From the NCBI GenBank assembly GCA_021738065.1, contig JAIPCT010000009.1, positions 1 through 62,265 on the forward strand: 62,265 bases of DNA, given 5' to 3'. Position numbers and translations under genes: made by a program. This document shows, piece by piece, positions 1-9,498 of this stretch (position 1 is its first letter; each line of letters begins with the position of its first letter). The notes beneath the pieces were generated by a model. That model had not been told where the DNA came from. It was given only the letters and a program-made list of their open reading frames with translations, and searched no databases. This DNA comes from Burkholderiaceae bacterium. GTDB taxonomy: Bacteria > Pseudomonadota > Gammaproteobacteria > Burkholderiales > Rhodocyclaceae.

Positions 1-371
1 CGGATGACGTCGATTGGATCTGGCCGGCCAATGGCAGGCTGATTTCGCCGTTCGCCGAAGGCGGCAGCAAGGGTCTTGATATTGCCGGCAATGCCGGCGA
101 TCCCGTGCTCGCGGCATCGGCCGGCGTGGTGTCATACGCCGGCGCCGGATTGCGCGGCTATGGCAATCTGGTTGTGCTGCGTCACAACGCCAGTTTTCTG
201 TCGGTATACGCCCACAACAGCAAAATACTCGTCAAGGAAAAACAGACGGTGACCAAGGGACAGAAAATCGCGGAAATGGGAAGTACAGACGCCGAAAGTC
301 CGCGCCTGCATTTCGAGATCCGGCGCCAGGGCAAACCGACTGATCCGCAAAAGTACCTTCCGGCTCGCTGA
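1..371 (+). CDS. nlpD: NlpD-like LytM-domain murein hydrolase activator (3' part)
   Basis: Partial gene open at the left edge; the reading frame runs from base 3. About 122 residues of a C-terminal M23/LytM domain are visible, with GLDIAG, the RGYGNLVVLRH strand and LHFEIRRQGKPTDP near the end. The first zinc-ligand histidine of active LytM peptidases is replaced (GLDIA rather than a histidine-led motif). This is the normal state of NlpD, an outer-membrane lipoprotein that activates the amidase AmiC instead of cutting peptidoglycan itself. The rpoS start lies 6 bases after the stop, the classic nlpD-rpoS order. In other bacteria a main rpoS promoter sits inside nlpD; that part is outside this window. 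Confidence 0.9.
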   Translation, partial: DDVDWIWPANGRLISPFAEGGSKGLDIAGNAGDPVLAASAGVVSYAGAGLRGYGNLVVLRHNASFLSVYAHNSKILVKEKQTVTKGQKIAEMGSTDAESPRLHFEIRRQGKPTDPQKYLPAR

Positions 372-377
372 TCGACC

Positions 378-1292
378 ATGAGCAAAGACCCTTGCCATCC
401 GGAGCGCAAGGAAGTCGAGCCTGCCGCGGATGCCTACGATTCCGGATTCATTGAAGACATCACCCAGGTCTATCTTCACGAGATAGGCGCCACGCCGCTG
501 TTGACGGCTGCCGAGGAAACACGTCTGTCACGTGCCGCGCGAGATGGCGACTTTGCTGCTCGCCAGCACATGATCGAAGCCAATCTGCGGCTGGTGGTCA
601 GTATCGCGCGACATTACCAGCATCGCGGCCTGCCCTTCGATGACTTGATCGAGGAAGGCAATCTGGGCTTGATCCATGCGCTCGAAAAGTTCGATCCCGA
701 GCGCGGCTTTCGCTTCTCGACCTACGCCACGTGGTGGATTCGCCAGAATGTCGAGCGCGCAATCATGAATCAGTCGCGCACGGTGCGTCTGCCTATCTAT
801 GTAATCAAGGAACTCAATATCGTTTTGCGTGCGATGCGATCGCTGGACCGGGAACGCGGCCGGCAGAGCGAGGCTTCGGGCGCGATGCTTGAAGACGTGG
901 CGCATCTGCTCGATCGTCCGGTGGAGGAGATTCGTCGACTACTGGCGCTCAACGAGCGTTCGGCATCGCTCGATTCGCCGCTGGATATCGATCCCGAATT
1001 GTCAATGTCCGATTCGATAGCGGACGACTCGGCCGAGGACCCCGCCGCGCATCTGGCCCAGCACGAGGCCGAAGAACTGGTGGCCGACTGGGTGGCGCAA
1101 CTCACCGAGCGTCAACGTCTGGTGGTCGAACGTCGCTATGGTCTTGGCGGTCGCGATCCGTCGACCTTGGAGGGTATTGCCGTGGATATGGGGCTGACCC
1201 GCGAACGCGTACGGCAGATACAGATGGAAGCGCTGTCAACCCTGCGCAAGCGCATTGCCCGCGACGGGTTGACGCCTGACGCGCTATTGTGA
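378..1292 (+). CDS. rpoS: RNA polymerase sigma factor RpoS
   Basis: Sigma-70 family protein of 304 residues, slightly shorter than the 330 of E. coli RpoS. Region 1.2 is at about 26-50 (DITQVYLHEIGATPLL), region 2 at about 68-130 with DDLIEEGNLGL (88-98) and RFSTYATWWIRQ (112-123), and region 4 carries the helix-turn-helix LTRERVRQIQ (263-272). It directs general stress and stationary-phase transcription. The length, the lack of a long region 1.1 and the position right after nlpD separate it from RpoD. It overlaps the convergent mltB by 9 bases at the 3' ends. Confidence 0.95.
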   Translation: MSKDPCHPERKEVEPAADAYDSGFIEDITQVYLHEIGATPLLTAAEETRLSRAARDGDFAARQHMIEANLRLVVSIARHYQHRGLPFDDLIEEGNLGLIHALEKFDPERGFRFSTYATWWIRQNVERAIMNQSRTVRLPIYVIKELNIVLRAMRSLDRERGRQSEASGAMLEDVAHLLDRPVEEIRRLLALNERSASLDSPLDIDPELSMSDSIADDSAEDPAAHLAQHEAEELVADWVAQLTERQRLVVERRYGLGGRDPSTLEGIAVDMGLTRERVRQIQMEALSTLRKRIARDGLTPDALL

Positions 1293-2303
1293 AAGGCTGA
1301 GCGCCGCTGCCAGATCCATGACGGTCGCGGCATAGAAACTGCTGCGGTTGTAGCGGGTGATGACGTAGAAATTGCGATAACCGAGGCGGTATTCGGTAGC
1401 CTCGCCCGGTGTGACCAGGTCGATCAGTGCGGCAGGACGGTCGGGAAGCGTCTTGGCCCCTACCGCGTGTTCCATCGCCGTGTCGCCAACGCCGACTTTT
1501 ACCAGGCGGACATTGGCAGCCTCCATTTCATTCGGCGTGCGACGCGGCTCAATCCCCTCGCCGATCAGCGCCTGCACGCCATCGCCGCTCGCGGCAACGG
1601 CGGTGGCAATCGGGGCATCTTTTTCCCAGCCATGCTCGGCCAGGTAATTCGCAACGCTGCCTATGGCATCGGCGTTGCTGCTGGCGAGATCGATAACCCC
1701 ATCGTTGTCGAAATCGAGCGCAAAGCGTCGCCGTGAGGACGGCAGGAACTGGGGCAAGCCGATGGCACCGGCGTAGGAGCCGACATAGCTCAGCGCACTG
1801 CGATTCTCTTCGCGGGCCAGTAGCAGCAATGCTTCCAGTTCAGCGCGGAACAAGGCCGTGCGCGGCGGATAGTCGAATGCCAGCGTAGTGAGGGCCGCGA
1901 AGGTGCCATAACGCCCCATGTGCTTGCCGAACAGGGTTTCGACCCCGATGATGGCCGCAATTACCTCGGCCGGCACGCCAAATCGTTTTTCGGCAACACC
2001 GAGCAGCGTCGCGTGAGCCTGCAGGAAACGCTTCCCGGCGGCAATCCGTTTAGGTTCGACAAAACGTCCTCGATACGCCTGCCAGGATCGGATACCGGGA
2101 TCCTTGGGCGGCATGATGGCCTTGATGACCGCGGCAATCGGCTTGGTTTTCCCGAACAGCGCATTCAAGACGATGGGTTCAAACCCGTGCTTCTCATGCA
2201 TTTCCTGAACGAAGGCTTGCACATCCTCGCGCTGGGCGTAGTTTTCGGCGCGTGCACTGACGCAAAGCAATGGTAGCGCGAGCAGAAGAATCAAGCGGAT
2301 CAT
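1284..2303 (-). CDS. mltB: Lytic murein transglycosylase B
   Basis: 339 residues with a signal sequence at 1-19 (hydrophobic, ending SARA). The MltB signature IGVETLFG (119-126) carries the catalytic Glu122, followed by YAGAIGLPQFLPSS (167-180). It cleaves the MurNAc-GlcNAc bond of peptidoglycan in the periplasm. The start ATG at 2303 overlaps the stop of the upstream transglutaminase gene (ATGA), so translation is probably coupled. A longer frame extends upstream but lies inside that neighbour. Residues 269-277 (KVGVGDTAM) are encoded by a copy of the dispersed repeat at 1473-1500, apparently in a loop near the C-terminus. Confidence 0.92.
   Translation of the reverse strand: MIRLILLLALPLLCVSARAENYAQREDVQAFVQEMHEKHGFEPIVLNALFGKTKPIAAVIKAIMPPKDPGIRSWQAYRGRFVEPKRIAAGKRFLQAHATLLGVAEKRFGVPAEVIAAIIGVETLFGKHMGRYGTFAALTTLAFDYPPRTALFRAELEALLLLAREENRSALSYVGSYAGAIGLPQFLPSSRRRFALDFDNDGVIDLASSNADAIGSVANYLAEHGWEKDAPIATAVAASGDGVQALIGEGIEPRRTPNEMEAANVRLVKVGVGDTAMEHAVGAKTLPDRPAALIDLVTPGEATEYRLGYRNFYVITRYNRSSFYAATVMDLAAALSLSQ
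1473..1500 (+). repeat. Dispersed repeat copy 1 (in mltB)
   Basis: Copy of the ~25 bp repeat with core GCCAACGCCGACTTTT. It is read by mltB on the other strand as KVGVGDTAM, in frame. Confidence 0.8.
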
Positions 2304-4276
2304 GGTGTGAAGGCGGCAATTTTTGCCTTGAGCAGCTTGAGATCGGTGGCGTCCGGTGCGGGGCCATAGCGCAGTCGGGCATACAGCCCGGCGATTTCGC
2401 GGATGCTTCCGGCACGGTCTGGCGCGTAAGTCGCGGCACGGTCTGGCGCGTAAGTCGCGGCACGTTCGGCGAAATCCAGCGGTCCTTCCCAGGGGCGCCA
2501 GGCGATGCCGCGTTTCGCCATCCGCGCGGTAAATCGCCGCCACGCCGCGAGTGCCGGATCGACGCGCAGCCGGTTGCGCAGGATCCAGGCCGTCAGCCCG
2601 AGCAGGACACCGCCGCAGAGCACCGACAGTGCGGCGGTCATGCTGCGCCAGTCCGGTTCCTTCAGGCCAAGACTGGCGAGCAGGTCGCGTTGGCGCTGCG
2701 GGTTGTAGCCCAGTACCCACTGGTTCCAGCCATTGGTGACGGCATCCAGACGGTTGCGCAGTTCTTTCAACCAGGCCAGATCACCGCGCGCCAGGAAAGG
2801 CAGGGTCTCTCCGGCCGGCACTGCGGCGGCAAAATTGCTGTTGATCCGGCTTGGCGCCGAGATCGCCGTCGGATCGATGCGTACCCATCCGCGGCCGGCG
2901 ATCCAGGCTTCGGTCCAGGCGTGGGCATCGTACTGGCGCACCACCAGATAGCCGTCCACGGGATTGACCTCGCCACCCTGATAGCCGGCAACGACTCGTG
3001 CCGGCACGCCGGCGGAGCGCAGGACATAGACAAATGCGGCGGCAAAGTGTTCGCAGAAGCCGCGTTTGGAATCGAACAGAAAGTCGTCCACCATGTCGGC
3101 GCCCATCAGGGGTGGATTCAGCGTATAGATCAGCAATTGCTGAAGAAACAGGTTTTCCGCGGCGGCAAGGATTGCAGCGCTGTCATCGCCATGCTGCGCG
3201 CGCCAGCCGGCGCCGATGGCGCGAGTCCGCGGGTTGCCGTTCGCTGGCAGTGCCAGCGCCTCTTCGAGGATAGAAGGCGATTCGTCAATGCCGGCGCTGG
3301 CATCGGGCCAGGCGCGCTGGGTGTAGCGCATGCGGTTGCGCACCGCCTGTCGCGCGACGGGTTGGTAATCGCTGGTGAGCGAGCTCTCTGGCGGTAAAGT
3401 CCCAGGGAGTTCCAGGGCGAACAGCCAGAACTGACCGTGCGGCTCCAGGGTCAATTCATAGTCCACCGGGGTGCCGATTTCTTTGTAAGGAACTTTTGAA
3501 TAGGTACCGCGTTTCTTGGTCACGCGCCAGCTGCGCCCATCGAACGCCGGCATCACCGGTCCGCGCCAATAGAGCTGAGATTGCGGCGGAACGTCACCCT
3601 TGAACTGCACCCGGAAGGCGATGGCATCCGATTGCGAGAGTTGGGCAATCGAGCCGGGCGACATTGAATCGGACAAGCCCGATACGGCTGAAAAGCGATC
3701 CTGCGGCAAGCCCCAAAGCGGCCCCTCGACACGCGGAAACAGAAGGAACATCAGCAACATGAAGGGCAGGGCCTGAGCCAGCATCAGGCCCGAGCGGCGC
3801 AGTTGCAGCTGCGGATGGGGCCGGTCGTCGGCCGCCGCAAGCAGTGTTGCGGTGGTCACCACGATGGTGAGAGCCGCCAACAGGGCGGTAGGTATGGTCT
3901 GGGTGAACAAGAACTGGCCAAGGACCAGGAAATAGCACAGCAGCGCGGTGGCAACTGCATCGCGTGCGGCGCGAAGTTCGAGCAGCTTCAGCGCGAGGAA
4001 GACCACCAGCAGCGCAATGCCCGGAGTGCGGCCCATGATGGTTCGGTACTGCAGAAAGACGCCCACCGTGCCGGCGATAACCAGCAACACCAACAGCCAG
4101 CGCGGCGGCAAATGCCATTGCCGCCAGGTCAGCGCGGCGCGCAAGGCGAAGGCGCAGCCGGCGGCAAAGACCAGCCAGGTGGGTATTTGCGGTATCAGCG
4201 GCAGACTGGCAGCCAGGGCTGACGCCAGCAGCCACCAGGCCTGACGGCGACTGACGGGGCGATTACTGCGCGCCAT
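2300..4276 (-). CDS. TgpA-like membrane transglutaminase
   Basis: 658 residues. The N-terminal ~190 residues hold several membrane segments (DUF3488/TgpA-N). A periplasmic transglutaminase core follows with catalytic Cys408 (KRGFCEHFA), His452 (YDAHAWTEAW) and Asp468 (WVRIDPTA). One further membrane segment is at about 545-567, and a DUF4129-like tail ends the protein. In Pseudomonas TgpA is essential; its substrate is not settled. The start at 4276 was chosen because it overlaps the DUF58 stop by 14 bases and removes a non-family N-terminal extension. An 8-residue tandem duplication, AATYAPDR twice (606-621), sits in the tail. It is the second-to-last gene of the moxR-DUF58-tgpA-mltB run. 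Confidence 0.88.
   Translation of the reverse strand: MARSNRPVSRRQAWWLLASALAASLPLIPQIPTWLVFAAGCAFALRAALTWRQWHLPPRWLLVLLVIAGTVGVFLQYRTIMGRTPGIALLVVFLALKLLELRAARDAVATALLCYFLVLGQFLFTQTIPTALLAALTIVVTTATLLAAADDRPHPQLQLRRSGLMLAQALPFMLLMFLLFPRVEGPLWGLPQDRFSAVSGLSDSMSPGSIAQLSQSDAIAFRVQFKGDVPPQSQLYWRGPVMPAFDGRSWRVTKKRGTYSKVPYKEIGTPVDYELTLEPHGQFWLFALELPGTLPPESSLTSDYQPVARQAVRNRMRYTQRAWPDASAGIDESPSILEEALALPANGNPRTRAIGAGWRAQHGDDSAAILAAAENLFLQQLLIYTLNPPLMGADMVDDFLFDSKRGFCEHFAAAFVYVLRSAGVPARVVAGYQGGEVNPVDGYLVVRQYDAHAWTEAWIAGRGWVRIDPTAISAPSRINSNFAAAVPAGETLPFLARGDLAWLKELRNRLDAVTNGWNQWVLGYNPQRQRDLLASLGLKEPDWRSMTAALSVLCGGVLLGLTAWILRNRLRVDPALAAWRRFTARMAKRGIAWRPWEGPLDFAERAATYAPDRAATYAPDRAGSIREIAGLYARLRYGPAPDATDLKLLKAKIAAFTP
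2411..2464. repeat. 24-bp perfect tandem duplication inside tgpA-like gene
   Basis: The unit beginning GGCACGGTCTGGCGCGTAAG is repeated twice without change (2411-2434 and 2435-2458), plus 6 more bases. It adds 8 residues in frame to the cytoplasmic tail of the transglutaminase. Confidence 0.9.
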
Positions 4277-5243
4277 TGCCGTAGAGCGCCATGGCGCGCA
4301 GGCCGGCCGCAAGTTGCGCCGGTCCGTTGTCGGGTTCCAGGCGAATCGATGGCAGGCGCAAGCCCCACGCCAGACCCGCACTGTCGGCATCGAGCATCCA
4401 GCGAGTCAGGACCGACAGGCGTTGTTCGCTATCCATCGAGTTCGGTAATGCATCCCAGTCGAGCCAGAGTTCCTGCGTCGTGGCACCGGAAAACAACTTG
4501 GTCAGCAGCGGCCCGTCCTGCTGGCGAGCCACCGCCTTCCAGGCGACATGGCGTGGCGGATCGGCCACCTGGTGCGCGCGCAGCCCGGAAAAGTCGTCGG
4601 TGCCGCGTCCGTCCCGGGTCGAACCCCGGGCTGACTCGCCCTGCCAGGGAAGGGGTGGCGCCTTGGCCGCCGGCTTCGGATACACCAGACAGTTCAGATC
4701 CGGTACGGCATAGCTCCAGGCGCGTACCAGACCCAGCGGCCAGGTGGTCTCGATCGTTATGCGCGGAATCGGCAACCAGCCACGTCGCCGGGCAGCGACT
4801 TTGATCGGCGCGATGGTTTTGGCGCTGGGCGCTATATCGACTTCGACGGGATCTTCGTCCGCAACGAACAGCCGCAAGCTGGTTCGTGCATCGGGGCGCT
4901 GGTTTTCAAGCACCAGATTGAACTGTGCCAGGTCATCGGCAAAGACCGGCGTGCAGCGCCCCGGACTGATCGAAAGCATTACCAGATTGCGAAAGGTGTG
5001 GAGTATTGCGACGATTCCCAAGCCGGCCAGCAGAAACACCAGGGCATGGCCGAGGCTCAAGTTGTAGTTCATGGCACCGAGCAGGATCACGCCGAGCGCG
5101 GCGGCGTAGGCCAAACCGGCCCGTGTTGGGAGAACATAGACGCGGCGCTGGACGAGGACGATCGGAGCCATTTCGGGCGGTCGCACGCGCAACGCCCAGC
5201 GGACGAAAGTTTCGTGGATCCGGCTGCGCAGGGAAAGCAACAT
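4263..5243 (-). CDS. DUF58 domain-containing protein
   Basis: 326 residues with two adjacent membrane helices at about 42-85 (GLAYAAALGVILLGAMNY; ALVFLLAGLGIVAILHTF), then a cytoplasmic domain with the DUF58 signature around DFSGLRAHQVADPPRHVAWK, a von Willebrand-like fold. DUF58 proteins commonly travel with MoxR ATPases and TgpA-like transglutaminases, as here, and are thought to act together at the cell envelope. Their exact role is unknown. The gene overlaps the transglutaminase start by 14 bases. It is separated from moxR by a 159-base spacer in which I see no gene. Confidence 0.85.
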   Translation of the reverse strand: MLLSLRSRIHETFVRWALRVRPPEMAPIVLVQRRVYVLPTRAGLAYAAALGVILLGAMNYNLSLGHALVFLLAGLGIVAILHTFRNLVMLSISPGRCTPVFADDLAQFNLVLENQRPDARTSLRLFVADEDPVEVDIAPSAKTIAPIKVAARRRGWLPIPRITIETTWPLGLVRAWSYAVPDLNCLVYPKPAAKAPPLPWQGESARGSTRDGRGTDDFSGLRAHQVADPPRHVAWKAVARQQDGPLLTKLFSGATTQELWLDWDALPNSMDSEQRLSVLTRWMLDADSAGLAWGLRLPSIRLEPDNGPAQLAAGLRAMALYGNGAQ

Positions 5244-5402
5244 GTTCAGCGTGGAGTCACTTGTTTGCAGCGGCGGCGGGCGTCGAGCGAAGCAAGCAAA
5301 CCCGCAGCCTCCCCCAGAAGGGGATGGAAGGGAAAGGGAGCGTCTTCTCGCCGCTTTTGGCCTGTTTCATGGTCTGCCGTACCGTTATCGACCGCATCAA
5401 CC

Positions 5403-6323
5403 TCAGGGCAGCGGGACTGCCTCGATCAAGGCCGCGGCCACCGCATCGGCATCGGTGCGCGCCGTGTCGTCCAGCGGCCTCAGGCGGTGGGCGACCACAC
5501 CGGGAAGTACGGACTGCACATCTTCCGGCAGGACATGTTCGCGCCCGTCGAGCAGCGCCCAGGCGCGCGCGACCGCCAGCAAGGCAAGGCAGGCGCGCGG
5601 CGAGAGGCCGGCTTGCCAGCGTGGCGAGCTGCGGGTGTGCGTCGCCAGGGCCTGCACATAATCGATCAAGGCTGGGGAAGCGTGCACGGCACGTGTCTGC
5701 TCCTGCAATTCCATCAGACGCTGCGGGGCGATCCGCGCCGCCAGATCGGCGACCATCTGTTGCCGATCGGCGCCCGCAAGCAGCTCGCGTTCTGCCGCCG
5801 GGTCGGGGTAGCCGAGTTCGATCTTCAGCAAAAAACGGTCGAGCTGGGATTCAGGCAAGGGGAAAGTGCCTATCTGATGTGTCGGGTTCTGAGTGGCAAT
5901 GACAAAGAAGGGGCGCGGCAGGGCGCGTGTCTTTCCTTCCGCGGTAACCTGGCGCTCTTCCATGGCTTCCAGCAGGGCGCTTTGCGCCTTGGGCGTGGCG
6001 CGATTGATCTCGTCGGCGAGAACGACTTGCGTGAAAATCGGACCCGGGTGGAAATGGAAAGCACCGCTTTCGCGGTCGAAAATCGAAATCCCGAGAATAT
6101 CCGCGGGCAGCATGTCGCTGGTGAACTGGATGCGCTGAAAGTCGAGGCCCAGCACGCGAGCCAGCACATGGGCCAAGGTGGTCTTGCCGACACCCGGCAA
6201 ATCTTCGATCAGGAGATGGCCCCGCGCCAGCAGGCAGGCGAGCGCCAGGCGGATCGGCCGCTTCTTGCCCAGAATGATACGATTGATGTCGGCCAGAATG
6301 GCCTCGAGTTCGGGAAGTCTCAT
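5403..6323 (-). CDS. MoxR-family AAA+ ATPase
   Basis: 306 residues. Walker A is GVGKTT (44-49), Walker B is VVLADEINRA (about 102-111), then the sensor-1 segment FFVIATQNPTHQIGTFPLPE and a C-terminal lid domain. MoxR ATPases act as chaperones that mature or activate partner proteins, often ones with VWA/DUF58 domains. Here the partner genes are the next ones downstream on the same strand. The promoter should lie in the 78-base gap shared with the divergent deacetylase gene. Confidence 0.9.
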   Translation of the reverse strand: MRLPELEAILADINRIILGKKRPIRLALACLLARGHLLIEDLPGVGKTTLAHVLARVLGLDFQRIQFTSDMLPADILGISIFDRESGAFHFHPGPIFTQVVLADEINRATPKAQSALLEAMEERQVTAEGKTRALPRPFFVIATQNPTHQIGTFPLPESQLDRFLLKIELGYPDPAAERELLAGADRQQMVADLAARIAPQRLMELQEQTRAVHASPALIDYVQALATHTRSSPRWQAGLSPRACLALLAVARAWALLDGREHVLPEDVQSVLPGVVAHRLRPLDDTARTDADAVAAALIEAVPLP

Positions 6324-6401
6324 GGGGTAGGATTATTCTGCAGGCTTTGATGGATAATATGTTTTTCAGAGCATTGTAAGTCATCAGCTCCAGCGCCTCT
6401 C

Positions 6402-7328
6402 ATGACAACTACCGCCTTCATCACCCATCGCGACTGCTGGCAGCACGACATGGGCACCCATCATCCGGAGTGTCCGGATCGACTTGGGGCCATCAGTGAT
6501 CGCCTGATTGCTTCAGGACTCGATCTCTATCTTCAGTTTCACGATGCGCCACTGGCCGAAGTGGATCAGTTGCTGCGCGTCCATCCGCGCGAGTACATCG
6601 ACCACGTGTACGACAGCAGCCCGGAGCGTGGCATTTTCCATCTTGATCCGGATACGGCAATGTCGCCCGGCACGCTGCAAGCGGCCCTGCGTTCCGCCGG
6701 CGCCGGCTGCCTGGCCACCGATCTGGTAATGCGCGGCGATGTCAGCAATGCATTCTGCGCCGTTCGTCCGCCCGGACATCATGCCGAACGGGCCAAGGCG
6801 ATGGGTTTTTGTTTTTTCAACAACGTCGCCGTCGCGGCGCGACACGCACTCGACGCGTGGGATCTTTCGCGCGTGGCGATCATTGATTTCGACGTGCATC
6901 ATGGCAATGGCACCGAAGAGATATTTGCCGGCGATCCGCGGGTTCTGATGGCCGGAATATTCCAGCATCCGTTCTATCCCTATTGCGGCGCTGACAATCC
7001 CGCGTCCAATATGTGCAACGTACCCTTGCCGGCCGGAACGCGCGGCGACGAGTTTCGGCAGGTGGTCAGCGATATCTGGCTGCCGCGATTGCGCGAGTTC
7101 AAACCCGAAATGGTGTTCATCTCGGCCGGGTTTGATGCTCACTATGAGGATGACATGGCCTCGCTGGGGCTGGTGGAATCCGACTATGCGTGGGTCACGG
7201 AGCAGATCAAGCAGATTGCCGTGGAATCCGCCGGCGGGCGGATCGTTTCGCTGCTGGAAGGCGGCTACTCGCTGTCGGCCCTGGCCCGCAGCGTGGCCAC
7301 GCATATCAAGGTGCTGGCCGATTTGTAA
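6402..7328 (+). CDS. Histone-deacetylase-like amidohydrolase
   Basis: 308 residues of the arginase/deacetylase fold. HHPECPDRL is near the N-terminus, the catalytic pair is in VRPPGHHAE (121-129), and the zinc-binding segment [11 protein letters not shown] (161-171) follows with Asp164 and His166. Bacterial class II HDAC homologues remove acetyl groups from polyamines, lysines or small amides; the substrate cannot be read here. The gene stands alone, divergent from moxR and 102 bases before dapA. Confidence 0.88.
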   Translation: MTTTAFITHRDCWQHDMGTHHPECPDRLGAISDRLIASGLDLYLQFHDAPLAEVDQLLRVHPREYIDHVYDSSPERGIFHLDPDTAMSPGTLQAALRSAGAGCLATDLVMRGDVSNAFCAVRPPGHHAERAKAMGFCFFNNVAVAARHALDAWDLSRVAIIDFDVHHGNGTEEIFAGDPRVLMAGIFQHPFYPYCGADNPASNMCNVPLPAGTRGDEFRQVVSDIWLPRLREFKPEMVFISAGFDAHYEDDMASLGLVESDYAWVTEQIKQIAVESAGGRIVSLLEGGYSLSALARSVATHIKVLADL

Positions 7329-7430
7329 GCTGGCATTGCTGGATGCGTCGATGCATGGCCATCAGTTAGAATTCAGCTTCTTTCGCACTCATCTGGTTGC
7401 CGGGTTCGGCATTCCGTTCTGGATACGTTC

Positions 7431-8327
7431 ATGAAGACACTACAAGGCTCCATTCCCGCGATTCTCACGCCAATGCAGGATGATGGTTCGCTCGATCTGC
7501 CTGCATTGCAGCGTTTGCTCGACTGGCATATTGCCGAAGGATCGGATGGTGTGGTGGTCGTTGGCACCACGGGGGAATCCCCGACCGTGAATTACGCGGA
7601 ACATTGCGCGCTGATCGAGGCGACAGTGAAGCAGGTTGCCGGCCGCATTCCGGTGATTGCCGGAACTGGCGCCAATTCGACGGCAGAGGCGGTCGAACTG
7701 GCGCAGTTCGCTCGCCAGGCCGGAGCGGACGCACATCTTTCGGTCGTTCCGTATTACAACAAGCCGACCCAGGAAGGTCTGTTCCAGCATTTCAAGACGA
7801 TCGCCGAGGCCGTTGAACTGCCGATGATCCTGTACAACGTGCCGGGGCGCACTGTGGCCGACATTGCCAACGACACAACCCTGCGCCTGGCGCAAGTGCC
7901 CAATATCGTCGGCATCAAGGACGCCACGGCCAATATCGAGCGCGGATCGGATTTGCTGAAGCGCGTACCGGCCGGCTTCAGCGTGTACAGCGGCGACGAT
8001 GCGACGGCAATCGCCTTGATGCTGCTGGGCGGCCAGGGTTCGATTTCGGTGACGGCGAATGTGGCTCCGCGCCTGATGCACCAGATGTGCGCGGCGGCGA
8101 TCGCGGGTGATCTGGCCACGGCGCGAGAGACGAATTTTCGCTTGCTTGGTTTGCATCGCAATCTGTTTCACGAGGCAAATCCGATACCGGTGAAGTGGGC
8201 CGTGCAGCAACTCGGGCTGATCGGCGGTGGCATCCGCTTGCCGATGACGCCTTTGTCACCGGAGTTCCACGAGCGTGTTCGCGTCGCCATGCGCGAAGCC
8301 GGAATTACCGTTCAACAGGGAAACTGA
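7431..8327 (+). CDS. dapA: 4-hydroxy-tetrahydrodipicolinate synthase
   Basis: 298 residues. It condenses pyruvate with aspartate semialdehyde in lysine and peptidoglycan precursor synthesis. Key residues are all present: the Schiff-base lysine in GIKDAT (Lys163), Tyr135 in ILYNVPGRT, and the Thr pair in [10 protein letters not shown] (45-46). It is first in a tight run with bamC (6-base gap), an order conserved in beta- and gammaproteobacteria. The lysC gene at 18690 supplies the same pathway. Confidence 0.95.
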   Translation: MKTLQGSIPAILTPMQDDGSLDLPALQRLLDWHIAEGSDGVVVVGTTGESPTVNYAEHCALIEATVKQVAGRIPVIAGTGANSTAEAVELAQFARQAGADAHLSVVPYYNKPTQEGLFQHFKTIAEAVELPMILYNVPGRTVADIANDTTLRLAQVPNIVGIKDATANIERGSDLLKRVPAGFSVYSGDDATAIALMLLGGQGSISVTANVAPRLMHQMCAAAIAGDLATARETNFRLLGLHRNLFHEANPIPVKWAVQQLGLIGGGIRLPMTPLSPEFHERVRVAMREAGITVQQGN

Positions 8328-8333
8328 TACACA

Positions 8334-9488
8334 ATGAATCGTTCATTCTTGCTGAGCCCATGGTTCACTTCAATACTGCTGATAGGCGTGCTTGCCGGTT
8401 GTAGCGGAAACATTCTTCCGGAATCCAAAAAAATCGAGTACAAATCCGCCGGCAAACTGCCGCCACTCGAGATTCCGCCGGACTTGACCCAGCAGAGCCG
8501 CGACGAGCGTTACGCGGTGCCTGATGTTGCCGCCAGCAAGGGCACGGCCACCTACTCGGCCTATTCGAACGAGCGCGCAGGACAGGCGCGCACCACGACC
8601 GCGCAGGATTTGCTGCCACAGGTCGACAAAATGCGCGTCGAGCGCTCGGGAACGCAGCGCTGGCTGGTCGTCGCGGGATCTGCAGACAATCTTTGGCCCG
8701 GCGTCAAGGAGTTCTGGCAGGAACTCGGGTTCCTGATCAATGTGGAAGTTCCCGAAGCCGGCATCATGGAAACCGACTGGGCCGAAAATCGGGCCAAGCT
8801 TCCCCAGGATTTCATTCGCGGCAGTCTCGGCAAAGTGTTCGACAGCCTCTACTCGACAGCAGAAAGAGACAAATTTCGTACCCGCCTTGAGAAGGGCATC
8901 GAGCCCGGCACGGTCGAGATTTACATCAGCCACCGCGGCATGTACGAGATTTACGTCAACGAAGGCAAGTCGGAGACGAAATGGCAGCCGCGTCCGGCAG
9001 ATCCGGAACTCGAAGCCGAGATGTTGCGGCGTCTGATGGTGCGCCTCGGTGTCGAGGAATCGCGCGCCAAGACCATGGTTGCCGCTGAACAGAGGCAAGA
9101 AAGGGCCAAGCTTTCCCGCGCCAGTGATGGTGCCGGTGCGCTGCTGCTGGAAGAAGCCTTCGATCGTGCATGGCGTCGCGTCGGTCTGGCGCTGGATCGC
9201 GTCGGCTTTACCGTTGAAGACCGCGACCGCTCGCAGGGGCTGTATTTCGTGCGTTATATCGATCCCGATACCGATAGCAAGAAATCGGGCGAGAACAAAG
9301 GCTTTCTGTCCAAGCTGATGTTCTGGAAAGGTGGTTCAGATACCAAGCCTGAGCAATCGCAGTATCGAATTCACGTAAAGACAGCCGGTGATTCGACATC
9401 GGTGCAGGTTCTGACGCGTGAAGGCGGCGTTGATAAATCGGATACGTCGCGGCGCATTCTCGGCCTGTTGCATGAGCAGTTGAAATAG
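8334..9488 (+). CDS. bamC: Outer membrane assembly lipoprotein BamC
   Basis: 384 residues with a lipoprotein signal ending at Cys23 (LIGVLAGC). A stretch rich in KSAGKLPPLEIPPDL follows and matches the conserved unstructured N-terminal part of BamC that binds BamD. Two helix-grip domains make up the rest. BamC is an accessory subunit of the beta-barrel assembly machine in the outer membrane. It is longer than E. coli BamC (344). Its position directly after dapA supports the call. Confidence 0.88.
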   Translation: MNRSFLLSPWFTSILLIGVLAGCSGNILPESKKIEYKSAGKLPPLEIPPDLTQQSRDERYAVPDVAASKGTATYSAYSNERAGQARTTTAQDLLPQVDKMRVERSGTQRWLVVAGSADNLWPGVKEFWQELGFLINVEVPEAGIMETDWAENRAKLPQDFIRGSLGKVFDSLYSTAERDKFRTRLEKGIEPGTVEIYISHRGMYEIYVNEGKSETKWQPRPADPELEAEMLRRLMVRLGVEESRAKTMVAAEQRQERAKLSRASDGAGALLLEEAFDRAWRRVGLALDRVGFTVEDRDRSQGLYFVRYIDPDTDSKKSGENKGFLSKLMFWKGGSDTKPEQSQYRIHVKTAGDSTSVQVLTREGGVDKSDTSRRILGLLHEQLK

Positions 9489-9498
9489 GCGGAGCAGG

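Noticed and set aside
5244-5402. Spacer between DUF58 and moxR as a possible small gene or repeat
   Set aside because: No start with a ribosome site, no conserved peptide and no second copy of the sequence in the window.
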